Source of the DNA: Sphingomonas echinoides ATCC 14820
GTDB lineage: Bacteria; Pseudomonadota; Alphaproteobacteria; Sphingomonadales; Sphingomonadaceae
Assembly (NCBI RefSeq): GCF_000241465.1
Contig: NZ_JH584235.1
Coordinates: 3,890,156 to 3,933,020 of the forward strand
Reading direction: 5' to 3'
DNA length: 42,865 nucleotides
Shown here one piece after another: positions 23,822 to 30,864 of this stretch; position 1 is the first letter of the stretch, and every line of letters begins with the position of its first letter. The notes beneath the pieces are model-generated. The model saw nothing but the letters and a program-made list of their open reading frames with translations, did no database searches and had not been told where the DNA came from. The position numbers were made by a program, and so were the translations under genes.

Positions 23822-24646
23822 ATGGACGGGTACGACCGTCCGGAGCGGACGGTGACTCGCGTCTGGATGGTCGGATGCGGGACTATGGGCGGGGCGATGC
23901 TCCGCCAATGGATCGCCAGCGGGGTTCTGGCACCCGGCAATGTCGATGTGGTCAACCGGGCCGACCGGCTTTTGCCGGCAGGCGTCCGGCAGGCGCGGGA
24001 TGTGCCGAGCGGGGCATTGCCCGATCTCGTGATCCTGGCGATGAAGCCGCAGCAATTGGACGAGGTCGCCGGGCGCTTTGCGGAGCGCTTGCGGGGCGTG
24101 CCAGCGTTGGTCTCGATTTTGGCGGGGGTGGAAGAACACGCGCTCGCTGCGCGGTTTCAGGCAGGCGCGATCGTTCGCGCAATGCCGAATTTGCCGGTCG
24201 GGATTGGCAAGGGCGTCGTCGCGCTCGACAGCAGCAGCGCCGATCCCGCCCTGCGCAAGGCGATCACCACGGTGATGGCAGCACTCGGTCTGGTCGAATG
24301 GGTCGATCCAGCACAGTTCGATGCAGTCACCGCACTGGCCGGGTGCGGGCCGGCGTTTCTATATCGCTTTATCGATGCGCTGGCAGCGGCTGGCGTCGCG
24401 CAGGGGCTACCCGAAGACCAGGCGAACCGTCTGGCGCTCGCCACGGTTGAAGGGTCGGCGCTGCTGGCGGCTGCGGCGGATGTTCCGCCGGGGACGCTGG
24501 CCGATCGTGTTGCCAGCCCGGATGGTTCCACGCGCAAGGGGCTCGACGTGCTGGATCAGGGGCAGGCGCTTGTCGCTTTGCTGCGCGCGACGGTTGCAGC
24601 CTCGGCTGCGCGCAACGCAGAGATGGCTGCAGAAGCGCGGCGTTAG
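23822..24646 (+). CDS. proC: Pyrroline-5-carboxylate reductase
   Basis: 274 residues, starting on the base after the YbjN stop. It makes proline from pyrroline-5-carboxylate using NAD(P)H. The nucleotide site reads GCGTMGGAM near residue 19, AMKPQQL near 72, IVRAMPNLPVGIGKG near 117, and the family signature LAGCGPAFLYRFIDAL near 171 with SPDGSTRKGL near 234. The last 30 residues form the usual helical tail. It converges on the MarR gene with 28 bp between stops. Confidence 0.95.
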   Translation: MDGYDRPERTVTRVWMVGCGTMGGAMLRQWIASGVLAPGNVDVVNRADRLLPAGVRQARDVPSGALPDLVILAMKPQQLDEVAGRFAERLRGVPALVSILAGVEEHALAARFQAGAIVRAMPNLPVGIGKGVVALDSSSADPALRKAITTVMAALGLVEWVDPAQFDAVTALAGCGPAFLYRFIDALAAAGVAQGLPEDQANRLALATVEGSALLAAAADVPPGTLADRVASPDGSTRKGLDVLDQGQALVALLRATVAASAARNAEMAAEARR

Positions 24647-24674
24647 GACGGACGCGCGACGCCTAAGTCTGCAG

Positions 24675-25154
24675 TCAGACCGAGAGGAGCTTCAGCACCT
24701 CGTCTGGGGTGATTCCTTCCAGCACCGCCCAGAAGCCGCTGACCGCATTCTGCCCCGCACTGGCATAAGCCTGCGCCCACACTTGGCGAACGCATTCGAA
24801 CAGATCGGATTCGAGCTGCTTGCCCGCTTCCGACAAGCGCAGCAGCCGTTGCCGCCGATCGCGCTCGCCAATGCGCGTTTCGACGAGGTTGCGCTCGACC
24901 AGTTCGTTCAGGACGCGACCGAGCGATTGCTTGGTGATGCCGAGCAGCCCGAGCAGCGCGCTGACGGTGAGATCGGGATGGCGCGCGATGAAATACAAAG
25001 CGCGGTGGTGCGCCCGGCCCAGTCCTAAAGCGCTCAGTTGCTCCTCGGTGGAGCGCGCAAGCGTGCTCTGCGCGAAGTACATGAGTTCCATGCCACGACG
25101 GATTTCGGGTTCGCGCAGGAAAAGCGGCGAGGCGGAGGCGATTGCGGTAGCCAT
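24675..25154 (-). CDS. MarR-family transcriptional regulator
   Basis: 159 residues from the ATG at 25154, the first methionine after an antisense stretch that overlaps the aminotransferase. The winged helix includes LGLGRAHHRALYFIARHP, LTVSALLGLLGITKQSLGRVL and a basic wing ERDRRQRLLRLSEAG. The dimer helices flank it. The ribosome site is weak (GGGAGG about 18 bases upstream). Divergent orientation from the aminotransferase, with a TTGT/ACAA repeat between, suggests it controls that gene and perhaps its own. Confidence 0.87.
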   Translation of the reverse strand: MATAIASASPLFLREPEIRRGMELMYFAQSTLARSTEEQLSALGLGRAHHRALYFIARHPDLTVSALLGLLGITKQSLGRVLNELVERNLVETRIGERDRRQRLLRLSEAGKQLESDLFECVRQVWAQAYASAGQNAVSGFWAVLEGITPDEVLKLLSV

Positions 25155-25156
25155 TG

Positions 25157-25185
25157 TTGACCGCGTTTGCCGCCTCCCGTACAGC
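25157..25185 (+). promoter_or_regulatory. Sigma70-like promoter of the branched-chain aminotransferase
   Basis: TTGACC (25157-25162), a 17-base spacer and TACAGC (25180-25185) match the -35/-10 pattern moderately. The transcript would start near 25192, ahead of the ribosome site before 25227. Confidence 0.45.
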
Positions 25186-25200
25186 CCTTCAACCCCCAAA

Positions 25201-25214
25201 TTGTAACAACTTGT
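25201..25214. promoter_or_regulatory. Candidate MarR operator
   Basis: TTGTAACAACTTGT contains two overlapping inverted units, TTGT-A-ACAA and ACAA-C-TTGT, in the 72-bp gap between the divergent MarR and aminotransferase genes, just after the predicted transcription start. MarR proteins often bind AT-rich TTG/CAA inverted repeats. Confidence 0.45.
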
Positions 25215-25226
25215 CGCAGGGCTTCG

Positions 25227-26351
25227 ATGCACCAGAACGCCGATCTCGACCACCGCCCCACCGCCAGCACGCACGCTTTTGTCGTGGAACCGCATCCGAC
25301 GCCCGTGCCCGCAAACGAACGCACCGGCTTGATTGCAAACCCGGGCTTCGGGCGCGTGTTCACCGATCATATGGTGACGATCCGTTATAACGAGGTCGCC
25401 GGGTGGCATGACGCCAAGATCACCCCGCGTGCGGCGTTCCAGATGGATAGCGCGTCCGCCGTGCTGCATTATGCGCAAGAGATTTTCGAAGGGCTGAAGG
25501 CCTATCGCTTGCCCGATGGCGGGGCAGCTTTGTTCCGCCCGTCGGCAAACGCCGCGCGCTTCCGCGCATCGGCGGAGCGGATGGCGATGGTGCCGCTGCC
25601 CGATGAGCTGTTTGTCGAGTCGGTCCGCGCTATCGTGCGTCAGGAGGCCGACTGGATCCCCGATATCGACGGAGGCGCGCTGTATCTCCGCCCGTTCATG
25701 ATCGCGAGCGAGGTGTTCCTGGGGGTGAAGCCGTCCAGCGAATATCTATATGCGGTGATCGCCTCCTCGGTCGGGGCCTATTTCAAGGGTGGCGCGCCCG
25801 CCGTCACCCTGTGGGTGTCGCAGGACTATACGCGCGCCGCCCCCGGTGGCACCGGGGCCGCGAAATGCGGCGGCAATTACGCCTCCAGTCTGATCGCGCA
25901 GGCCGAGGCGACTCGCCAAGGGTGCGACCAGGTGCTGTTCCTCGACGCGGTCGAGCGGCGCTTGATTGAAGAACTGGGCGGCATGAACATCTTTTTCGTG
26001 TTCGACGATGGCAGCATCGCCACGCCGCCGCTGACGGGCACGATCCTTCCCGGCATCACCCGCGATTCCTTGCTGACTTTGGCGCGCGATATGGGGCTCA
26101 GTGTCCGCGAAGAGCCGTATGCGATCGACCAGTGCCGCGCCGACGCCGAAAGCGGTCGGCTGCTGGAGGCCTTTGCGTGCGGCACGGCGGCGGTGGTCAC
26201 CCCGATCGGCACGATGAAGATGCGTGATGGCGCATTCCAGATCGGTGGCGGCGGGCCGGGGCAAACCACCCAGCGTTTGCGCCAGGCGCTTATCGATATT
26301 CAGCGCGGGCACGCGCCTGATCCGTATGGCTGGCTCGAGCGCGTGATCTGA
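25227..26351 (+). CDS. ilvE: Branched-chain amino acid aminotransferase (class IV, PLP)
   Basis: 374 residues from the ATG at 25227 (AGGG 6 bases upstream); a frame back to 25167 is not supported. It transfers amino groups between leucine, isoleucine or valine and glutamate. The PLP lysine is K213 in GAAKCGGNYA. Family motifs include YAQEIFEGLKAY near 82, DALYLRPF-like GALYLRPFMIA near 150, EELGGMNIFFVFDDG, TPPLTGTILPGITRDS and GTAAVVTPIG near the end. It is the eukaryote-like longer branch (BCAT type). Regulation by the divergent MarR protein is inferred. Confidence 0.94.
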   Translation: MHQNADLDHRPTASTHAFVVEPHPTPVPANERTGLIANPGFGRVFTDHMVTIRYNEVAGWHDAKITPRAAFQMDSASAVLHYAQEIFEGLKAYRLPDGGAALFRPSANAARFRASAERMAMVPLPDELFVESVRAIVRQEADWIPDIDGGALYLRPFMIASEVFLGVKPSSEYLYAVIASSVGAYFKGGAPAVTLWVSQDYTRAAPGGTGAAKCGGNYASSLIAQAEATRQGCDQVLFLDAVERRLIEELGGMNIFFVFDDGSIATPPLTGTILPGITRDSLLTLARDMGLSVREEPYAIDQCRADAESGRLLEAFACGTAAVVTPIGTMKMRDGAFQIGGGGPGQTTQRLRQALIDIQRGHAPDPYGWLERVI

Positions 26352-26357
26352 AAGCGT

Positions 26358-26384
26358 GAATCCGGGCTTTCCAAGCGCGGATTC
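26358..26384 (+). terminator. Weak hairpin after the aminotransferase gene
   Basis: GAATCCG (26358-26364) and CGGATTC (26378-26384) pair around a 13-base loop, 6 bases after the stop. There is no T-run, so its role as a terminator is uncertain. Confidence 0.35.
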
Positions 26385-26411
26385 GCAGCCTAAAGCACGC
26401 CGCTCCCGGAT

Positions 26412-26486
26412 TGGGGCGTCGCCAAGTGGTAAGGCAGCGGCTTTTGATGCCGCCATTCGCAGGTTCGAACCCTGCCGCCCCAGCCA
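26412..26486 (+). tRNA. tRNA-Gln (anticodon TTG)
   Basis: A 75-base cloverleaf including an encoded CCA (26484-26486). The acceptor arms TGGGGCG (26412-26418) and CGCCCCA (26476-26482) pair, with discriminator G. The anticodon stem GCGGC/GCCGC holds loop TTTTGAT, so the anticodon is TTG, reading CAA (Gln). The T arm is GCAGG-TTCGAAC-CCTGC. It sits alone between the aminotransferase and the deacetylase, and no integrase lies beside it. Confidence 0.96.
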
Positions 26487-26565
26487 ATCTCTTCATCACG
26501 ATTCTGCACGGGCAGAAAGTCAGCGGTCGACAGATGCGGAGCCGCGCTTGAAAGACGCAGCGACC

Positions 26566-27522
26566 ATGACGATGCTCCGCTTGATCCTGCTCGGCCTGAT
26601 CGCCATCCCTTTGGGCTGCAGTCCGGTGGCGGCACGAAGCAAGCACGCCAAAATCGCCCTGACCTTCGATGACCTGCCGGCGCTGACGATGGCGAAGGAG
26701 CAGCCTTATGTGAACGGTTTGAACGCCGACATTCTGGAGGGCCTGCGCAAGCACAGGATCCCGGCGACGGGCTTTGTCAACGAATCGAAACTCAACGAGC
26801 TGGATCGGCCGCAACAGATCGCCGTTCTGGAGCATTGGCTCGATGCCGGCATGGACCTCGGCAACCACACCTTTTCGCACGAATCGCCCAACCGCCTGGG
26901 CGCGGCCGCCTACATTGCCGATATTGCGCGCGGCGAGCCGGTCACGCGGGGCCTGCTCGAAGAACGGCACCGTCGGATCGGGTGGTTTCGCCACCCCTAT
27001 CTCGAAACCGGCACGCCGGAGGCGGTCAAGCACGAGATCAACGCCTGGCTGACCGCGCATGGCTACCGCATCGCGCCCGTTACGATCGATGCCGATGACT
27101 GGGAATTTGCCGAGCCCTATGATGCCGCGACCATCGCGCGGGATGAGGCGACGCGGGCGCGGATCCGGCACCTCTATCTCGCTCATACCGCAACGACGAT
27201 CCGCTGGTATCGCAGCGCAGCGCATGCCTTGTTCGGGCGCGATATCGCCTATGTCATGCTGCTACACGCGACCCGGCTGAATGCAGATTCGATCGATGAT
27301 CTCGCGGCTATCCTCCAGCGCGAGCATTTGCGACCGGTGACGCTGGCGCAGGCGATGAAGGACCCGGCGTACCGCACCCCCGATCCCTATGCCGGAAAAG
27401 AGGGGATCGAATGGATCGAGCGCTGGTCGATGGCGCTGCACAAGCCGCTGCCGTGGAGCAGCTTCACCGACGTGCCGAAAGAGATCGAAGCCGCCTATGA
27501 CCGGGTCGATCACGATCGGTGA
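26566..27522 (+). CDS. Exported polysaccharide deacetylase family protein
   Basis: 318 residues from the ATG at 26566; a TTG at 26548 with GGAG 7 bases upstream is an alternative. A signal sequence (LRLILLGLIAIPLGC) ends in a cysteine that could be a weak lipobox, or cleavage may be after PVAA. The NodB-type deacetylase has TFDDLP (D35, D36), metal ligands GNHTFSHES (H101, H105), WFRHPYLETG and DADDWEF. It removes acetyl groups from an unknown polysaccharide, perhaps peptidoglycan or capsule, in the periplasm. It converges on the kinase gene. Confidence 0.88.
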   Translation: MTMLRLILLGLIAIPLGCSPVAARSKHAKIALTFDDLPALTMAKEQPYVNGLNADILEGLRKHRIPATGFVNESKLNELDRPQQIAVLEHWLDAGMDLGNHTFSHESPNRLGAAAYIADIARGEPVTRGLLEERHRRIGWFRHPYLETGTPEAVKHEINAWLTAHGYRIAPVTIDADDWEFAEPYDAATIARDEATRARIRHLYLAHTATTIRWYRSAAHALFGRDIAYVMLLHATRLNADSIDDLAAILQREHLRPVTLAQAMKDPAYRTPDPYAGKEGIEWIERWSMALHKPLPWSSFTDVPKEIEAAYDRVDHDR

Positions 27523-27525
27523 GGT

Positions 27526-28842
27526 TCAATCGCCGGTGACGCCGAGTTTCGGCCGCCGGACCTTGATTTCAAACACCAGTCCGCGCCCGGCGTCGCCGCG
27601 CCGCACGTTCAGCCGCCCGCCATGGGCATGGGCGACCCGGTCGACAATCGAGAGACCGATGCCCGAGCCTTCGACGGGGGACCCGGCCCCGCGCCAGAGC
27701 CGTTCCGTCAGGCGCGCCAGATCATCCTGCGGCAGCGGCGGGCCGTCATCGCTGACAATGATGTGGCTGCTGCCGCTGCGGACGTGGATCGCCGTCCCGT
27801 GCGGGGTATGGCGGGTTGCATTGTCGAGCAGGTTCTCGAGCGCGAGCGTCAGGGCCTCGCTATAGCCGTAGACCTGCGCCGGTCCCGAATCGCGATCGAG
27901 CGCAATGCTGCGGCCCGATGCCAGTATCGCAGGGGCGCGATCGGCGACGACCTGTTCCGCCAGGCGGTGAAGATCGACGGTTGTTCCACTCGATTCCAAC
28001 GGTCGCTCCAGCTCCGCCAATGCCAATAATTGGGCAATCACCCTCCCGGCGCGATCCACGGCTGCCATCAGGGCCGAGCGCGCCTCTGGGTCGGCAATCG
28101 CATCGGCGCGCAGCCGTATCGCCGCCAACGGCGTCCGCAATTCGTGCGCGACATCGGCGGCAAAGGCGGTTTGCACCCGGATCGCGGCGGCGAGACGGTC
28201 CAGCGCGGCATTGGCCGCCTCGGCCAGCGGCTCCGCTTCCAGCGGGAGCAGACCGCGCGGCAAGCGCGCATCGAGCGATTGCGGGCCGATTTGCGCTGCC
28301 GCCAGCGAGACCATGCGCATGCGGTGCGTCAAACGGCGGGCGAGCAGCGCGCCGATCACTGGCACAAGCAATGCAATCGGCAGCGATATCAGCGCAAAGC
28401 GCGAGAGGAAATTGCGCACGACATCGTCGGTGACCACCTCCGGGTCGGCATCGTCTTGCGAGACGACGATCCAGCCTACCGTGGCGGGCAGGCAGAACGC
28501 CTGGATCGCGCCCTTGCGAAAGAAATGCGATGTCTCATCGAGCGGAGCTGCCGCCAGGATCTGCGGCCGCGGCGGTCCGTAGGAATTGAGCACCCGGCGA
28601 TTCCGGCCGATCACGCTGACTGCCATGCCATTGGACAGGACCACGGGTTGCGGCGCACCGGCCTGCCCGAACGACGCCGAAAGCGCGGCCTGTCGGCGCA
28701 GCAAATTCCGCTGAAAATGGTCGGCGGTCTGGTGCAGCAGGGCAGACGCGCTCCACAGCAACGTGATCGCGGCGACCAAAGCGATGCCGACATGCAGCGC
28801 GATAAACTGGCCAAGCAGCGAGCGCGGCGCGCGCACTCTCAC
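27526..28842 (-). CDS. Sensor histidine kinase, partner of the RND-controlling response regulator
   Basis: 438 residues, GTG start overlapping the regulator stop by 4 bases. Membrane helix 1 (about 13-35) and helix 2 (about 149-168) enclose a periplasmic sensor of about 110 residues without an obvious metal-binding Cys/His cluster. A HAMP region (170-224) leads to the H box VAHELRTPL (H233). N box ENLLDNATRH (336-345), G1 DDGPPL near 365 and G2 GSGIGLSIV (392-400) complete the ATPase. Its genes are divergent from the CzcCBA-like efflux genes, so it probably senses a metal or envelope damage. Confidence 0.92.
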   Translation of the reverse strand: MRVRAPRSLLGQFIALHVGIALVAAITLLWSASALLHQTADHFQRNLLRRQAALSASFGQAGAPQPVVLSNGMAVSVIGRNRRVLNSYGPPRPQILAAAPLDETSHFFRKGAIQAFCLPATVGWIVVSQDDADPEVVTDDVVRNFLSRFALISLPIALLVPVIGALLARRLTHRMRMVSLAAAQIGPQSLDARLPRGLLPLEAEPLAEAANAALDRLAAAIRVQTAFAADVAHELRTPLAAIRLRADAIADPEARSALMAAVDRAGRVIAQLLALAELERPLESSGTTVDLHRLAEQVVADRAPAILASGRSIALDRDSGPAQVYGYSEALTLALENLLDNATRHTPHGTAIHVRSGSSHIIVSDDGPPLPQDDLARLTERLWRGAGSPVEGSGIGLSIVDRVAHAHGGRLNVRRGDAGRGLVFEIKVRRPKLGVTGD

Positions 28843-29513
28843 GCGGCGGCGACCATCATGTAGCCGACGCCGCGCACCGTCTCGATCCGCGCGCAGCTCG
28901 ACCCGTCTTCGAGCTTCTTGCGCAAGCGGTGGATATAGACCTCGACTGCGTTCGACCCCAGGTCGCTGTCGAGGCCGAAGAGCTGATCCTCCACGACGGT
29001 CTTGGGCACGACCTTGCCCGATCGGCGCAGCAGCAGTTCCAGCAACTGCGTTTCGCGCACGGACAGCGCCAGCGGCTGGGCGTCGATATAGGCGACGCGC
29101 GTCTCGACGATGAATTCCAAGGCACCGCAGCGGAGCGACTTGCCGGTATAGCCGTCGCGGCGCCGCAGAATGGCAAGCAGCCGTGCGTGCAGTTCATCGA
29201 CGTCGAACGGTTTGACCATATATTCGTCGGCCCCTTCGTTCAGGCCGCGAATACGCGCATCGATCGCGCCACGCGCGCTCAGCACCAGCACGGGCCGCGT
29301 GTCGCCGCGCGCGCGCATCCGCGTCAACAGGGCGATGCCGTCTTCGTCGGGCAAGCCTAGGTCGAGCAATACGGCCGCATAATCGATTGCGGCGAGATAC
29401 GCTTCGGCTTCGCCAACGTCGCGTGCGCGTTCTACCGAGACACCGCGCCGCGAGAGGGCATCGACCAGCGGCACCGCCACTTCATCGTCGTCCTCGACCA
29501 ACAAGACCCGCAT
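28839..29513 (-). CDS. OmpR-family response regulator
   Basis: 224 residues from the ATG at 29513. The receiver starts RVLLVEDDDE, with phosphoacceptor D51 (LLDLGLPDEDG), S79 (VLVLSARG) and K101 (MVKPFD). The C-terminal winged helix (about 128-222) includes RETQLLELLLRRSG and NAVEVYIHRLRKKLEDG, then VRGVGYMM. It is coupled to the kinase through a 4-base overlap. An 11-bp-phased repeat just upstream suits binding by an OmpR/PhoB-type dimer and suggests control of both itself and the efflux operon. Confidence 0.94.
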   Translation of the reverse strand: MRVLLVEDDDEVAVPLVDALSRRGVSVERARDVGEAEAYLAAIDYAAVLLDLGLPDEDGIALLTRMRARGDTRPVLVLSARGAIDARIRGLNEGADEYMVKPFDVDELHARLLAILRRRDGYTGKSLRCGALEFIVETRVAYIDAQPLALSVRETQLLELLLRRSGKVVPKTVVEDQLFGLDSDLGSNAVEVYIHRLRKKLEDGSSCARIETVRGVGYMMVAAA

Positions 29514-29540
29514 TCTCGGACTTTCTGCACTGCAGCAATT

Positions 29541-29566
29541 TGTAAGCGAGATGTAAGCTGGCTTAC
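29541..29566. promoter_or_regulatory. Direct/inverted repeat likely bound by the response regulator
   Basis: TGTAAGC occurs at 29541-29547 and again at 29552-29558, an 11-base period (one helical turn) as for OmpR/PhoB-type dimers. The second copy also forms the palindrome GTAAGC-TG-GCTTAC (29553-29566). It lies in the 88-bp gap between the regulator start and the adaptor start, so it can serve both directions. Confidence 0.7.
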
Positions 29567-29601
29567 GTAGAGGTGCCAGCCTTGCCGCAATAGGGTTTCC
29601 G

Positions 29602-30864
29602 ATGCACGCTTCTCCGACACCCGAATCCCTGCCCCAGACCCGCACGCTGGCCCCGGCCACGCAGACACGCTGGCTGGTCGTTTCCGCCGTCTGCGCGGTT
29701 GGCGCGGTGCTGTTGTGGTTCGCCGTCGAGCGCCTGACGCACCGCGAGCCCGCCGCCCCGCAACCGACGCCGCCGGGAACCTTGCGGCTGACCGCCGACC
29801 AGATGGCGGGGCTGAAGACGATGCGTGTCGGCTATTCGGCCTCGGATGACCGCACGCTGGCGAGCGGCGCGATCACCGTCGATGGCGATCGCAGCACGCC
29901 GGTCCTGATGCCCTATGCCGGCCAGATCGTGCGGGTCCTGGCCGATGCCGGGCAATATGTCCGCGCGGGGCAGCCGCTGCTGCTGGTCAAGACCAGCGAT
30001 TTCGTCGATGCGCGCAGCGGCCTGTTCGCGGCGCGCGCGGCGTTCCAGAACGCGCAGGCGCAATTGGCGACCGCGACGCGCAATGCCGAGCGCCAGCGCC
30101 AGATTTTCGAGACGGCGGGCGGCGCGCAGAAGGATTATCTCCAGGCGCAGACCGATCTGGTCGCGGCACAAGCGACCGCGCGCACCACAGCGGCGGCGCT
30201 GGGCGCGGCGCGCGACAAATTGTCGATCCTGGGCAAGACGTCGGGCGAAATCGCGCGGCTGGAAAGCGTCAGCGAGGTTTCGGGCATTCACGACCGCACG
30301 ACGCTCCATGCGCCGATCGGCGGCCTGATCGCCTCGCGCGATGTGTCGGCCGGGCAATATGTGTCGCAAGGCGGCGACAAGCCGGTGATGACGATCACCG
30401 ATCCGTCGCATGTCTGGCTGATCGCGCAGATTGCCGAAAGCGATGCCAATGCGGTGCATGTCGGGGATTCGGTAACGGTGACGACGCAGGCGCTGCCGGG
30501 ACGCAGCTTCCATGCAACCATCGATCTGGTCGGCGCGGCGCTCGATCCGCAAACGCGCCGCCTGCCGGTCCGCGCAACCATCGCCAATCCCGATGGCATG
30601 CTGAAGCCACAAATGTTCGCCAGCTTCTCGATCCAGCGGCCGCAACGTGGCACGGCGCTGCGAATCCCCGCCGAAGCCGTGATCCATGAGGGCGAAGCGG
30701 CGCGGGTGTGGGTGGTACGCCCCGATGGGCTGCTCCAGGCCCGCACGATTACCGCCGGTGACGCGCAGGATGGCACCATTGCCGTGCTCGCCGGTCTGAA
30801 GTCGGGCGAGCGGATCGTCACCTCGGGCGCGCTGTTCGTGAATGAGGCGGGTCTCGGCGAATGA
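29602..30864 (+). CDS. RND efflux periplasmic adaptor (CzcB/CusB type)
   Basis: 420 residues. One N-terminal membrane anchor (about 24-42) is followed by a barrel-sandwich hybrid: LMPYAGQIVRVLADAGQYVRAG, shown here as YAGQIVRVLADAGQ and VRAGQPLLLV. A helical hairpin (about 140-210) has QKDYLQAQTDLVAAQA, and the second lipoyl half APIGGLIASRDVSAGQYV completes it. It bridges the inner-membrane pump to the outer-membrane channel and may hand over metal. Its stop overlaps the pump start (ATGA). Confidence 0.92.
   Translation: MHASPTPESLPQTRTLAPATQTRWLVVSAVCAVGAVLLWFAVERLTHREPAAPQPTPPGTLRLTADQMAGLKTMRVGYSASDDRTLASGAITVDGDRSTPVLMPYAGQIVRVLADAGQYVRAGQPLLLVKTSDFVDARSGLFAARAAFQNAQAQLATATRNAERQRQIFETAGGAQKDYLQAQTDLVAAQATARTTAAALGAARDKLSILGKTSGEIARLESVSEVSGIHDRTTLHAPIGGLIASRDVSAGQYVSQGGDKPVMTITDPSHVWLIAQIAESDANAVHVGDSVTVTTQALPGRSFHATIDLVGAALDPQTRRLPVRATIANPDGMLKPQMFASFSIQRPQRGTALRIPAEAVIHEGEAARVWVVRPDGLLQARTITAGDAQDGTIAVLAGLKSGERIVTSGALFVNEAGLGE

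Noticed and set aside
26412..26486. tRNA-Gln as an integration site for a genomic island
   Set aside because: No integrase, no repeated copy of the tRNA 3' end was seen within the window, and the flanking genes look like ordinary chromosome.
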